From the NCBI RefSeq assembly GCF_030824335.1, contig NZ_JAVBXX010000010.1, positions 124,001 through 188,000 on the forward strand: a stretch of DNA of 64,000 nucleotides. Reading direction: 5' to 3'. Positions within the stretch are counted from its first letter, which is position 1. Each line of letters opens with the position of its first letter. Source of the DNA: Azonexus sp. Its GTDB lineage: Bacteria > Pseudomonadota > Gammaproteobacteria > Burkholderiales > Rhodocyclaceae. The notes beneath the pieces are model-generated. The model ran no database searches. It was given only the letters and a program-made list of their open reading frames with translations, and was not told the DNA's origin. The position numbers were made by a program, and so were the translations under genes. Shown here one piece after another: positions 35,217 through 43,800 of this stretch.

Positions 35217-36209
35217 ATGGCACATCAAACCACTCCCCTGCAGATTTTCAAGCCCGGCCGGCATGCCGCGATGAGCGGTGCCGAGCTGACGTTTTCCGAT
35301 AGCGATGTCGCTGCGTCGGCGGCAGCCTATGACCCGGCCTTGTTCGAAGCACCGCTGGTGGTGGGGCATCCGCAGCTTGATGCGCCCGCCTATGGCTGGG
35401 TGAAGTCACTCGGCTTTGCCGATGGCGCACTTGAAGCACTACCACAGCAAGTCGACCCAGCCTTTGCCGAAATGGTCGCCGCTGGCCGCTTCAAGAAAAT
35501 TTCCGCTTCCTTCTTCCACCCCGCCGCACGGAATAACCCCGTGCCGGGGGTCTATTACCTACGCCATGTCGGCTTTCTCGGGGCGCAGGCACCGGCCGTC
35601 AAGGGCTTGCGAACACCGGAGTTTGCCAGCAGCGACGACGATAGCGAGATCGTCAGCTTCGAATTTTCCACCCCTGTTTTTCAACCCGCCCCGCAAGGGG
35701 ATACCGGCCCTCTGGGCCATAAGGAGGCGTCGACCGTGACACCTGAAGAAAAGGCCGCGCTGGAGGCCGAGAATGCCCAGCTCAAGAAGAAAGTGGCCGA
35801 TGCCGAGGCAGAAACCAAGCGCTTGGCACAGGCACAGATCGAAGCACAGCACACGGCCTTTGCCGAGGGCTTGATCGGCCAGGGCAAATTGCTGCCGGCC
35901 GACAAGGCTGTGGTGGTGGCGACCATGAACCTGTTTGCCAACGAATCGCTGAGTTTTTCCGATGGCGACGGCGAGAAGGCCTTGCTCGATGGCTTCAAGG
36001 ATTTCTTGAACACCTTGCCGCCGCGTATCGAATTTGCCGAAACGGCCACGGCCGCCAAGGCAGCGGGCGCCGATCCGCGCGTCGAGTTCGCCGCACCGCA
36101 AGGCTATGGCATCGACCAGGACGCCTTGGCCACCCATCAGAAGGCGCTCGCCTACCAGGCGCAGCATCAATGCGATTACCCAGCCGCCGTCCGTGCGGTG
36201 ATGGCTTAA
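35217..36209 (+). CDS. Prohead protease (Mu gpI-like) with scaffold region
   Basis: 330 aa. The N-terminal part (about 1-150) is the Mu I protease domain (GRHAAMSGAELTFSDSDVAASAAAYDP, APLVVGHPQLDAPAYGWV, FKKISASFFHP, GVYYLRHVGFLGAQAPAVKGL). The rest is a charged coiled coil (about 174-220) and a helical C-terminus that act as scaffold. As in Mu, an internal start may make the scaffold alone. Confidence 0.88.
   Translation: MAHQTTPLQIFKPGRHAAMSGAELTFSDSDVAASAAAYDPALFEAPLVVGHPQLDAPAYGWVKSLGFADGALEALPQQVDPAFAEMVAAGRFKKISASFFHPAARNNPVPGVYYLRHVGFLGAQAPAVKGLRTPEFASSDDDSEIVSFEFSTPVFQPAPQGDTGPLGHKEASTVTPEEKAALEAENAQLKKKVADAEAETKRLAQAQIEAQHTAFAEGLIGQGKLLPADKAVVVATMNLFANESLSFSDGDGEKALLDGFKDFLNTLPPRIEFAETATAAKAAGADPRVEFAAPQGYGIDQDALATHQKALAYQAQHQCDYPAAVRAVMA
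35736..36209 (+). CDS. Internal start for the scaffold protein (Mu gpZ-like)
   Basis: 157 aa in frame with the protease, from GTG 35736. A perfect AAGGAGG at 35721-35727 lies eight bases ahead, in the middle of the longer gene, where it has no other use. The product starts MTPEEKAALEAENAQLKKK and consists of the coiled coil and C-terminal domain. The parallel with Mu Z, made from the 3' part of I, is direct. Confidence 0.75.
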   Translation: MTPEEKAALEAENAQLKKKVADAEAETKRLAQAQIEAQHTAFAEGLIGQGKLLPADKAVVVATMNLFANESLSFSDGDGEKALLDGFKDFLNTLPPRIEFAETATAAKAAGADPRVEFAAPQGYGIDQDALATHQKALAYQAQHQCDYPAAVRAVMA

Positions 36210-36224
36210 CCCGAGGAGGATTTC

Positions 36225-36569
36225 ATGAGCCAACAAGCGATTTCCCTGCTTGCCCTGACGGTCGGCCTGACCGGCGCAGCGGCAGCCAACCGTTTCATTA
36301 CCCCGGCGGGCGCCCAGGCGGGCGCTGGCGCCAATACCTTGGGCGTTACCCGCTCGGCCGGCAGTATCGGCGAGAAGGTTCCCGTCGATGTGATCGGCAC
36401 GGCAGTTGTCGAGGCCGGCGCGGCAATCACGCAGGGCGACACCCTGAAGGTTGACGCCAATGGCAAGGCGATTACCTGGGCTGTCTCGGGTGCCAAGGTC
36501 GCCATTGCGCTGCAAGCCGCTGGCGCCGACGGTGCCCTGATCGAAGTGCTGTTGCTTCCCAACGCTTAA
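36225..36569 (+). CDS. Capsid decoration-like protein (DUF2190)
   Basis: 114 aa. AANRFITPAGAQAGAGANTLGVTRSAGSIGEKVPVDVIGTAVVEAGAAITQGDTLKVDANGKAI shows the repeating beta pattern of DUF2190 head proteins, which stabilise capsids. GAGGAGG lies seven bases before the ATG. It sits between protease and major capsid. Confidence 0.8.
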   Translation: MSQQAISLLALTVGLTGAAAANRFITPAGAQAGAGANTLGVTRSAGSIGEKVPVDVIGTAVVEAGAAITQGDTLKVDANGKAITWAVSGAKVAIALQAAGADGALIEVLLLPNA

Positions 36570-36581
36570 AGGAGATTGACC

Positions 36582-37523
36582 ATGACGCAAATGACAACTG
36601 GCCAGGCCCGGGTCATCGATCCGATTCTGACCACGGTGGCCAAGGGCTACCAGAATGCCGAATTTGTCGGCGGCGCCCTGTTTCCCAAGGTGCCGGTTCA
36701 GCAGCGCGGCGGCAAGATTCTGTCGTTCGGCCGCGAGGATTTCCGGCTTTACGCCACCGGCCGCACGCCGGGCACCAACACCAAGCGCGTGCAGTTCGGC
36801 CATTCGTCGGGCAATTACGCCCTGGAGCAGCATGCGCTGGAAGGCGTGGTGCCGTTCGAGCTGCTTGAAGAAGCCAACCGCGTGCCGGGTGTGGATCTGG
36901 GGCAGAACGCCGTCCGCAAGACGCAGGACATCATCAGCCTGCGCCTGGAAAAAGCCCAGGCCGATCTGGCCACCGATGCCAGCAAGTACGCGTCCAGCAA
37001 CAAGACAACGCTGGCTGGCACCGACCAGTGGAGCGATTACTCGGGCACCTCGGAGCCGATTGACGACGTCAAGACCGGCATCGAGGCAGTACGCCAGAAG
37101 ATCGGCAAGCGGCCAAACACCGTGGTGATGGGCGCCGCCGTCTGGTCCAAGCTGCAGTATCACCCCAAGGTGATCGACCGCATCAAGTACACCGGCCGCG
37201 ATGCCGCGACCCCGGAGTTACTGGCGCAACTGTTCGGCGTCAAGCAGGTGCTGATCGGCGATGCCTTGTACGAGAACGACGCGGGCGAACTGGTCGATGT
37301 CTGGGGCAAGAAGGTGGTGATTGCCTACACCGAAGTGGGTGGCGTGTCTGACATGGGGCGGCCGACCTTCGGCTATACCTATCAGTTGGGCGGTTATCCG
37401 GTGGTCGAGCAGGCTTACCAGGACCGCAACGCCAAGAGTTGGGTGTATCCGGTGACCGACGAAGTGTCGCCGGTCCTCGCGGGGGCTGATGCCGGTTACC
37501 TGATCTCGGCGGCGGTGGCTTGA
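36582..37523 (+). CDS. Major capsid protein
   Basis: 313 aa from ATG 36582 (AAAGGAGA upstream). HK97-like features: N-terminal helix, E-loop-like segment VPVQQRGGKILSFGREDFRLYATGRTPGT, and VVMGAAVWSKLQYHPKVIDRIKYTG followed by LLAQLFGVKQVLIGDALYEN. Expected to be the most abundant virion protein. Gene order protease, decoration, capsid supports this. Confidence 0.9.
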   Translation: MTQMTTGQARVIDPILTTVAKGYQNAEFVGGALFPKVPVQQRGGKILSFGREDFRLYATGRTPGTNTKRVQFGHSSGNYALEQHALEGVVPFELLEEANRVPGVDLGQNAVRKTQDIISLRLEKAQADLATDASKYASSNKTTLAGTDQWSDYSGTSEPIDDVKTGIEAVRQKIGKRPNTVVMGAAVWSKLQYHPKVIDRIKYTGRDAATPELLAQLFGVKQVLIGDALYENDAGELVDVWGKKVVIAYTEVGGVSDMGRPTFGYTYQLGGYPVVEQAYQDRNAKSWVYPVTDEVSPVLAGADAGYLISAAVA

Positions 37524-37525
37524 TC

Positions 37526-37753
37526 ATGGCGGCCAATAGCAAGGCAGCGGCCGCCAAGGCCGCGCCCGCCAAGGCCGCGTCCAGCGCCGCAGATGATGCA
37601 GCGTTGGTGGTCATGGCTGTCCTTGAACCGCTCAAGTATCGCGGCAAGCGTTATCTACCTGGTGAGCCGCTACTCGCCGTGCCGGATGACTTACCCGCCT
37701 TGATCGACGCGGGGCTGGCAGAAGTCGCCGACCTGACGGAAGCCGGGCAGTAA
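37526..37753 (+). CDS. Small head-region protein
   Basis: 75 aa. An Ala/Lys-rich start (AANSKAAAAKAAPAKAASSAADD) is followed by VMAVLEPLKYRGKRYLPGEPLLAVPDDLPALIDAGLAEV, a short fold often found after Mu-like capsids. Function unknown. Confidence 0.7.
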   Translation: MAANSKAAAAKAAPAKAASSAADDAALVVMAVLEPLKYRGKRYLPGEPLLAVPDDLPALIDAGLAEVADLTEAGQ

Positions 37754-37756
37754 GCC

Positions 37757-38173
37757 ATGCCCTACGCCACCCAGTCTGATCTGGAAGAGCGCTTTGGCAG
37801 TGAGGAGCTGGCGCAACTGACTGACCGTGTCAACGGATCAATCATTGATGCCGCAGTGGTGGGGCGAGCCTTGGCAGATGCGCATGCAGAAATCGATAGC
37901 CACCTTGCGGTGCGCTACCCGCTACCGCTGTCCAGCTCGCCGGAGGTGCTGGTCGCTATCGCTTGCGACATTGCCCGTTACCGGCTGCACGATGAACGCG
38001 CTACCGAGATTGTGGCCAAACGCTACGAAGAGGCGGCACGCCGCCTGCGTGCGCTGGCCTCCGGCGCGGCGGTGCTTGTCGGAATTTCCCAGCCGGCAGC
38101 GGCGGGTGGCGTGAACGTTACTGTACGGTCGTCGGCACGGTTTTTTGACGCCGACGGGCTGGCGGAATACTAA
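37757..38173 (+). CDS. Head-tail connector, DUF1320 (gp36-like)
   Basis: 138 aa: MPYATQSDLEERFGSEELAQLTDR, ADAHAEIDSHLAVRYPLPLSS, VAIACDIARYRLHDERATEIVAKRYEEAARRLRALASG. The DUF1320 family is equivalent to gp6-type connectors beneath the portal. Confidence 0.88.
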   Translation: MPYATQSDLEERFGSEELAQLTDRVNGSIIDAAVVGRALADAHAEIDSHLAVRYPLPLSSSPEVLVAIACDIARYRLHDERATEIVAKRYEEAARRLRALASGAAVLVGISQPAAAGGVNVTVRSSARFFDADGLAEY

Positions 38174-38599
38174 GTGAACCTGAAGCCCATCAAAGATCGC
38201 CTGGTGGCGGTCAAGCCAGCCGGCGTGCGCAAAGTGGGTAGCGCCGCCGACCTTGCCGCGCTCAAATCCGGCCGAGTGCCAGCGCCGGCTTTATATCTGC
38301 TGCCGATGGATGAGCAGGCGGGGAAAATGAATGTGGCCAGCGATACCATCGTGCGCGTCGCTGCGGGTTTTGCTGTTGTATTTGCCGTGAAAAATTGTAG
38401 TGACGGTGATGGCGGTGCAGCGATTGATGACCTGGAGCCATTTCGTGATGCTGTGAAGATCGCGCTGCACGGCTGGTCACCCGATACGTATCTTGACCCG
38501 GTTGAGTTTTCCAGCGGGCGGCTGATGTCCTTTGACGATGGGGTGGTGTTCTGGATGGATGAGTACCGAACCGCCTACTACATGCGTCCATCCACCTAG
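38174..38599 (+). CDS. Tail terminator-like protein (Mu gp37-like)
   Basis: 141 aa from a GTG directly after the previous stop. LKPIKDRLVAVKPAGVRKVGSAADL, then a beta-sheet body with PALYLLPMDEQAG, FAVVFAVKN and FSSGRLMSFDDGVVFWMDEYRTAYYMR. Position between connector and tube suits a tail terminator or head completion protein. Confidence 0.7.
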   Translation: MNLKPIKDRLVAVKPAGVRKVGSAADLAALKSGRVPAPALYLLPMDEQAGKMNVASDTIVRVAAGFAVVFAVKNCSDGDGGAAIDDLEPFRDAVKIALHGWSPDTYLDPVEFSSGRLMSFDDGVVFWMDEYRTAYYMRPST

Positions 38600-38600
38600 A

Positions 38601-38623
38601 GCGCCGACGCCCGTCCCCCTGAC
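38601..38623 (+). repeat. Junction repeat, copy 3
   Basis: Full 23-base copy with core CGACGCCCGTCCCCCTGAC, one base after the stop of the tail terminator-like gene. Confidence 0.8.
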
Positions 38624-38677
38624 GACCAATCGGCCCGGCGCTCAAACTCGGGGTGTTTTCACATTCCGGAGTAATCC

Positions 38678-38845
38678 ATGACCGATGCAGCAAAAGACCC
38701 GACCAGTTGCCCGAACTGGGGCAAAGGTGGTCGTTACGTGATTGACCCTGTCACGAAGCAGCGCGTTCCTGCTGCCGCTGTGCCGCAAGTGCCGGCAGTC
38801 CAGGCGCCTGCCGATGAAAAATCCTCTGTCAAGAAAGGCAAATAA
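38678..38845 (+). CDS. Short Pro/Ala-rich tail-region protein
   Basis: 55 aa: MTDAAKDPTSCPNWGKGGRY, VIDPVTKQRVPAAAVPQVPA, Lys-rich end. GGAG lies eight bases before the ATG. Short proteins of this style precede tail tube genes in related prophages. Function unknown. Confidence 0.6.
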   Translation: MTDAAKDPTSCPNWGKGGRYVIDPVTKQRVPAAAVPQVPAVQAPADEKSSVKKGK

Positions 38846-38848
38846 GCC

Positions 38849-39799
38849 ATGGCAAATCTGCTCGCACAGCCGCGCAAGTGGGACCGCAAGGCGATTTACA
38901 TTACGGACGAATCCGGGGGGTATGGCGTTGATGCCGCGCCAACCGGTCTGCTCAATTTTGTCGAAGCGCGCAATGTCACGCTGACTTCGTTCGAGGCTGA
39001 GACCGTCGACCGCAACATTGTCATGCCCCATATGGGTAATGGCGGCAAGATCATTACGTCGATCTGGTCAAAACTCTCGTTCGAGATCGCGCTGACCGGC
39101 GCTGGCGCGGCAGGCACTGCGCCGAAATACGCTTTTCTTCTGCTCGGCCTGGCATTCAGCGAAACGCTCGACGCCGGCACCTCGGCGACGTACAACGTTG
39201 TGTCGGAAAATTTCGATAGCTTGTCGGCCTATATCAACATCGACGGCACGTTGCATAAATTGCTCGGCTGCCGGGGTGAGGCCAAGTTCGCCCTATCTGC
39301 CAAGGGTTTGCCGATTCTCAAGATCGAGCTAACGAGCCTTTACACTGCGCCTGCCGCTGCTGGCATGCCGGCGGTTGATAAGACGGGCTGGTTGATTGAA
39401 GAAGCGGTGAATGCGGTCAAGACCGGCCCGCTTACAGTCAACGGCGTTGATCTCGCGTTTTCCAGCTTTGAATGGTCCTGCGGTAACAAGATTGCGCGGA
39501 TCGATCTGCCCGGCCCACAGCGCGAAGTGGCGATCACGAACCGTGCGCCGACGGCATCGGCAACGGTGCTGGCGCCCGCTCTGGGCGTCTTCAATCCGTA
39601 CGCCCTGGCAGAAGCCAATACGCCGGTTTTGGTCAGCAATACCCACGGCAGTGCGGCGGGTAAAAAGGTCAAGACTGACCTCAAGGCCACCATCTCCGGC
39701 GTCTCGGAGGATCAAGTCGAGGGCATGCTGGCTTACAAGCTGAGCTTTAGCCTTGATCCTGTTGTCGGCAACGACGAAATCACGCTCACTATCCTGTAA
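38849..39799 (+). CDS. Major tail tube protein
   Basis: 316 aa. Beta-rich with YITDESGGYGVDAAPTGLLNFVEARNVTLTSFEAETVDR, then ALTGAGAAGTAPKYAFLLLGLAF and LLGCRGEAKFALSAKGLPILKIELTSLY, the pattern of long-tail tube proteins. No sheath gene precedes it, so a non-contractile tail is inferred. Confidence 0.8.
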   Translation: MANLLAQPRKWDRKAIYITDESGGYGVDAAPTGLLNFVEARNVTLTSFEAETVDRNIVMPHMGNGGKIITSIWSKLSFEIALTGAGAAGTAPKYAFLLLGLAFSETLDAGTSATYNVVSENFDSLSAYINIDGTLHKLLGCRGEAKFALSAKGLPILKIELTSLYTAPAAAGMPAVDKTGWLIEEAVNAVKTGPLTVNGVDLAFSSFEWSCGNKIARIDLPGPQREVAITNRAPTASATVLAPALGVFNPYALAEANTPVLVSNTHGSAAGKKVKTDLKATISGVSEDQVEGMLAYKLSFSLDPVVGNDEITLTIL

Positions 39800-39810
39800 G
39801 GACTCTCACC

Positions 39811-40314
39811 ATGGCATTCGCTGTACGTAAACTCAAACACCGGCCGTGGCCGGTTACGGTCACCCTCCAGTCCGCCAACGCCGACGGCGATATCGTCGAG
39901 ACTGAGCACAAGTTCATTGGGCACTTTGCGCCGTTTTCCGAGAAGGAATACAAGGCGCTCGTTGAAGCGTTGAAAGCGCCGGTGCCCGTCGCTGAGCAGC
40001 CGACGACCAACGACCAGGTTGCCGCCGAGCTGGCGATTGCCGATGTGCTTGAGCGCAACGCAAAGCTGTTCTCTCGGGTGCTTGTTGGCTGGGAGAAGGT
40101 GGAAGACGAATCGGGTCAGCCGCTGCCGTATTCGCATGATGAATTGCATGCGATGGTCACCGGCCCGGACGGCTTGGCCATCTCGAATGGGTTTGGTCGC
40201 GCAATCTCCGAAATTCGTTTCGGCGGTGCTGCAGCAAAAAACTTGAACACCTCGGTCGAGCCTGGGCAAAAGTCCGGCGCGGCCGAGGCAGCGACGAGTT
40301 CGCCTCAGACCTGA
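39811..40314 (+). CDS. Tail assembly chaperone, short product (G-like)
   Basis: 167 aa. MAFAVRKLKHRPWPVTVTLQ, FIGHFAPFSEKEYKALVEAL, VLERNAKLFSRVLVGWEKVEDE. It lies between the tube and tape measure genes, as lambda G does. Codons 142-144 (gcA AAA AAC) form a slippery site. Confidence 0.82.
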   Translation: MAFAVRKLKHRPWPVTVTLQSANADGDIVETEHKFIGHFAPFSEKEYKALVEALKAPVPVAEQPTTNDQVAAELAIADVLERNAKLFSRVLVGWEKVEDESGQPLPYSHDELHAMVTGPDGLAISNGFGRAISEIRFGGAAAKNLNTSVEPGQKSGAAEAATSSPQT

Positions 40315-40604
40315 TCGAAGCCGGGTTCACTACGGCAGAGCTGCTTGAGCGGGGCATTGATATCACGCCGCCCGAAATCGATCTGTGGCCCGAGCAGCAT
40401 CGCGTGTTTGATGTTTGGGTCGCGCTGCAGAACGCTTGGCAGATTGTGGCCGGCATGAACGGCATTGCGTATATCGGCTTTGATCGCCCGGCAGCCGAAT
40501 CTGTCATGCGGATGTCGGGTGTTAAAAAGCGGGATCGTGGCAAGCTGCTGGAAGACTTATCAACGGTCGAATCCGCTGCGCTGCCGATATTGAACAGCAA
40601 GTAA
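39811..40604 (+). CDS. Tail assembly chaperone, -1 frameshift fusion (GT-like)
   Basis: The canonical heptamer A AAA AAC lies at 40236-40242 in the correct phase. A -1 slip continues in an open frame (LEHLGRAWAKVRRG...FASDLIEAGFTTAELLERG... to NSK) with 120 more codons and ends at 40604. The added part contains the coherent sequence HRVFDVWVALQNAWQIVAGMNGIAYIGFDRPA, which has no start of its own near its beginning. This matches the G/GT arrangement of long-tailed phages. The total is about 264 aa. Confidence 0.85.
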
Positions 40605-40606
40605 AG

Positions 40607-40629
40607 CGCCGACGCCCGTCCCCCTGACG
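40607..40629 (+). repeat. Junction repeat, copy 4
   Basis: Identical to copy 3 over all 23 bases; begins two bases after the GT stop codon and is followed at once by the terminator at 40633. Confidence 0.82.
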
Positions 40630-40632
40630 GTT

Positions 40633-40674
40633 AAAACCCCCACCCCGGAAAATTCGGGTGTGGGGGTTTTTTTA
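40633..40674 (+). terminator. Strong, probably bidirectional terminator
   Basis: AACCCCCAC and GTGGGGGTT arms with inner GC pairs and a T run on the plus strand; on the minus strand it ends in TTTT as well. Confidence 0.85.
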
Positions 40675-40809
40675 TGGCCGACGAAATAAAGGCCGCAGCG
40701 TGTAGCCAGCGATGAAGAGTAACCACCCAACGGCAAGCGCTGGGTGCGCAGACCACATCAAAGCAAATGGAATCAGGATGGCGATGACGCCAAGGGCAAT
40801 CGAGAGCAT
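40672..40809 (-). CDS. Possible small membrane protein, opposite strand
   Basis: 45 aa, MLSIALGVIAILIPFALMWS followed by a second hydrophobic segment ALAVGWLLFIAGYTLRPLF. The stop abuts the bidirectional terminator, which would end its transcript. No good ribosome site is seen, so the call is weak. Its start lies 10 bases from the tape measure start on the other strand. Confidence 0.35.
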   Translation of the reverse strand: MLSIALGVIAILIPFALMWSAHPALAVGWLLFIAGYTLRPLFRRP

Positions 40810-40818
40810 GGGCGTACT

Positions 40819-43800
40819 ATGACACAAGAACTTGGCATACGGATTAGCGTTGATGGCCGTGCCGGCGAAGCCGGGCTGCGGTCCTTCAACAACAGCCTGC
40901 AGGGCACACAGGGTCATGTCGCCAATATCGAACGTGCCGCCAGTTCGGCAACAGCCAGCTTGGCGCGCATGGGGCATGCCGCAGTAACGGCGCTGTCGGT
41001 ACGAGAGTTGGCGGCAACAGCCGATGCCTACGTTTCGATCAACGCACAGTTGAAGATTGCCACCGGTAGTGCGCTGGCGGGTGCGCAGGCCTACGAGGGA
41101 GCACTCCGAATCGCCCTGGATTCCGGGCAGGCGCTGAGTGAAGTGTCCAACGTTTATAAGCGATTTGCCGACAACGCGACGACACTGGGCATGTCGCAAA
41201 AGCAAGTGGCGCAAGCAACCGAAACGGTTGCTCAGGCCATGGCGCTGTCCGGTGGTTCAGCTGAGTCAGCCAAAGCCGCTTTGGTGCAATTCGGACAGGG
41301 GTTGGCCTCTGGCACATTGCGCGGTGAAGAACTGAACAGTGTCCTGGAACAGGCACCGAGGTTGGCAAGGCTGGTTGCTGATGGATTTGACGCCCCGGTC
41401 GGAAAACTCCGCGAATTAGCGGAACAGGGGAATATCACCAGCGAAGTGCTGGCCGAGATTCTTCAAGGCGATGCCGCCAAAAAAGTGGCGACTGAATTTG
41501 CCGAATTGCCGGTCACCATTGGTCGTGCCATGACCAACCTGAAAACCGGCTTTACCGACGTGGTCGGCGATTTTGAAAAGAGCACCGGGGTTTTTGCTTT
41601 GGTTGCTTCCGGGCTTGATGGTATTGCCAGGCACATGGATGTCATCGCGGCCGGCGCCGGCGCTGTTGCTGCGGTGATGGCTGGGCGGATGGTATCAAGT
41701 TTGTCGGCATCGGCTGTTGCCGCGATTGCCGCTGGCAATGCCAATCGTGCCTTGGTTGGCGCCGAGCTGCAGGCTGCGCAAGCGGCTGTTGCATCGGCGA
41801 CCGCACGGGCGGCGAGCATAGGGATGTTGGCCGGCGAAACAGCGACCACAAACGCGCTGGCCGCTGCAAAGCTACGGCTGGCCGAAGCGCAGCAGGCCGC
41901 GACCGCCGCCAGCCGGGCCGGGATGGTTATTGGGGCGCTGGGCGGCCCGATTGGTTTGGTGACTACTGCCTTGACGCTGGGTATTACGGCCTGGTCGATG
42001 TGGAGTGACAAAACTCAGCAGGCGACGTTAGACGCTGCGCGCAGTGCCTCCGAACATATCGACAGCATGATCAACAAGGTTGCGGAATTGAATGGCCGGC
42101 TAGCTGAGGTGTCGAGAAAGTCCTACGACGCTACGATCAGTGCGGCAACCAAGGATGTCTCGGAGAATGCCAAAGCCTATAGCGCGACGTTGATCGAAAT
42201 TGAAAAATTGGCGGCAAAAGGTGATAGCCGTCTCGTCGAGCGATTGGCGCTTGAGCGCCAGGCGCAGGGTTTGCTCGAGAAAGGTGGTCAGCTTGAGAAG
42301 GAACTTGCTACAGCCCGCGCAGGCTATGCCGAAGTCGGCACTGCCGCACTAAATCGTTTTTCTGAAGCGAATGCCGTCGGCCCTGAAAAAGTGGTCGTCA
42401 AGCAAACGAAGCTGCTGCAGGAATACGCCCAGGCGATCGCGGCAACCGGCGGTGTGTTTGATGCGTCCAATGCGGCCCACAAGCGGGCATACGATGCGCT
42501 TAATGCCGGACTGGCTGATGCGGCAAAAACCTCTCAAAACGGTCTCAAGAATGACTTGTCGCAAATCGGCAAGGCGCAGATCGAGGAGCTGCGCAGCAAC
42601 AGCAAGACAGAAATCGAGCTGGTTAAAGACAAGCTGGCGCGCCGCCTGATTGCAGAAGAAGATGCGGCAGAGCAGATCAAAGCCATTCAGATCAAGTCAT
42701 CGCAAGATGAAGTTGCTGCCTTGGCAAAGCGCTACGACAGCACGAAAGACCAGGGTGAGCGCAGTGCACTGATCGCGCAAATGAATGAAGCGAGCAATGC
42801 CGCCATGCGTGCGATTTCCGATGCGGATGCTGCTATGCAGAAGCTGGACGATGATGCCTTGCGACGCCATCAGGATTGGATGGTCGGCATTGGCAATGAA
42901 ACGGGGGCTTTGCTTGAAAAAGCTGCAGCGGCCGAGCTTGAGCTGCAAACGATTGGCCTGTCTGCCGAGCAACTTGCCGTGCTCACTGCGCGGCGCTACG
43001 ACGAGCAGATCGCCCTAAAGCAAAAGCGTATCGACCAGATCGGCACCAACGAAGCCATGCAGGCTGAGGTGTATCTCCTGGAGCAGCAGATTTCTGCACT
43101 TAACCGGCTGAAGTCTGCCGAAGTTGCCCGGCCTCGACTGCAGGAACAAGCCGAGTTTTGGCGCAGCATCGAATCGACCGCACACGCGACGTTTGTCAGC
43201 ATTGCGGATGGTGGCAAGGATACCTGGCAGCGGCTGAAGGACACCGGGAAGAATATCTTCTTCGACTGGCTCTATCAGATGACGCTGAAAAAATGGCTGT
43301 TCAATATCTCGGCTACGGTTTCCGGCACGGGGATGGCCACGTCTGCAATGGGTGCGACGGGTGATGCGGGAAGCTGGATATCTGGTGCGCAGAACGCATA
43401 CAGCGCTTACAACGGCTTGGGAAATATTGCGAATTCCTTTGGGGGCACAGGAAGCGGCGCGATTGTTGGATCAACTCAGATTGCAAATGGGGTTGGCGCT
43501 CTCGGCGGCGATTCGCTTGGCACTTTTATCGACCTCAATGCCAGCAACTGGGGAACCACCGCTGGAAACTCATTCACCAGCACAGTCGGCACAGGTCTGT
43601 CCTACGCCGGCGCCGGTCTCTCAGCTTACGGCGCGGGTCAGTATCTCGGCCAAAAGTACGGGACCGCTGCCGGTGCGGTGGGCGGCACAGCCGTGGGCGC
43701 AGGCTCTGTTGCTCTCGGTGGCGCGGTCAGCGGTGCTGTGGCGGGAACCGGCGCGATGGCCGGCGCCAGTGCGGCACTGGCGGCGATACCCGTGTGGGGT

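Noticed and set aside
35559..37163. 534-codon minus-strand frame across protease and capsid genes
   Set aside because: Antisense shadow over three certain structural genes; composition is that of reversed high-GC codons.
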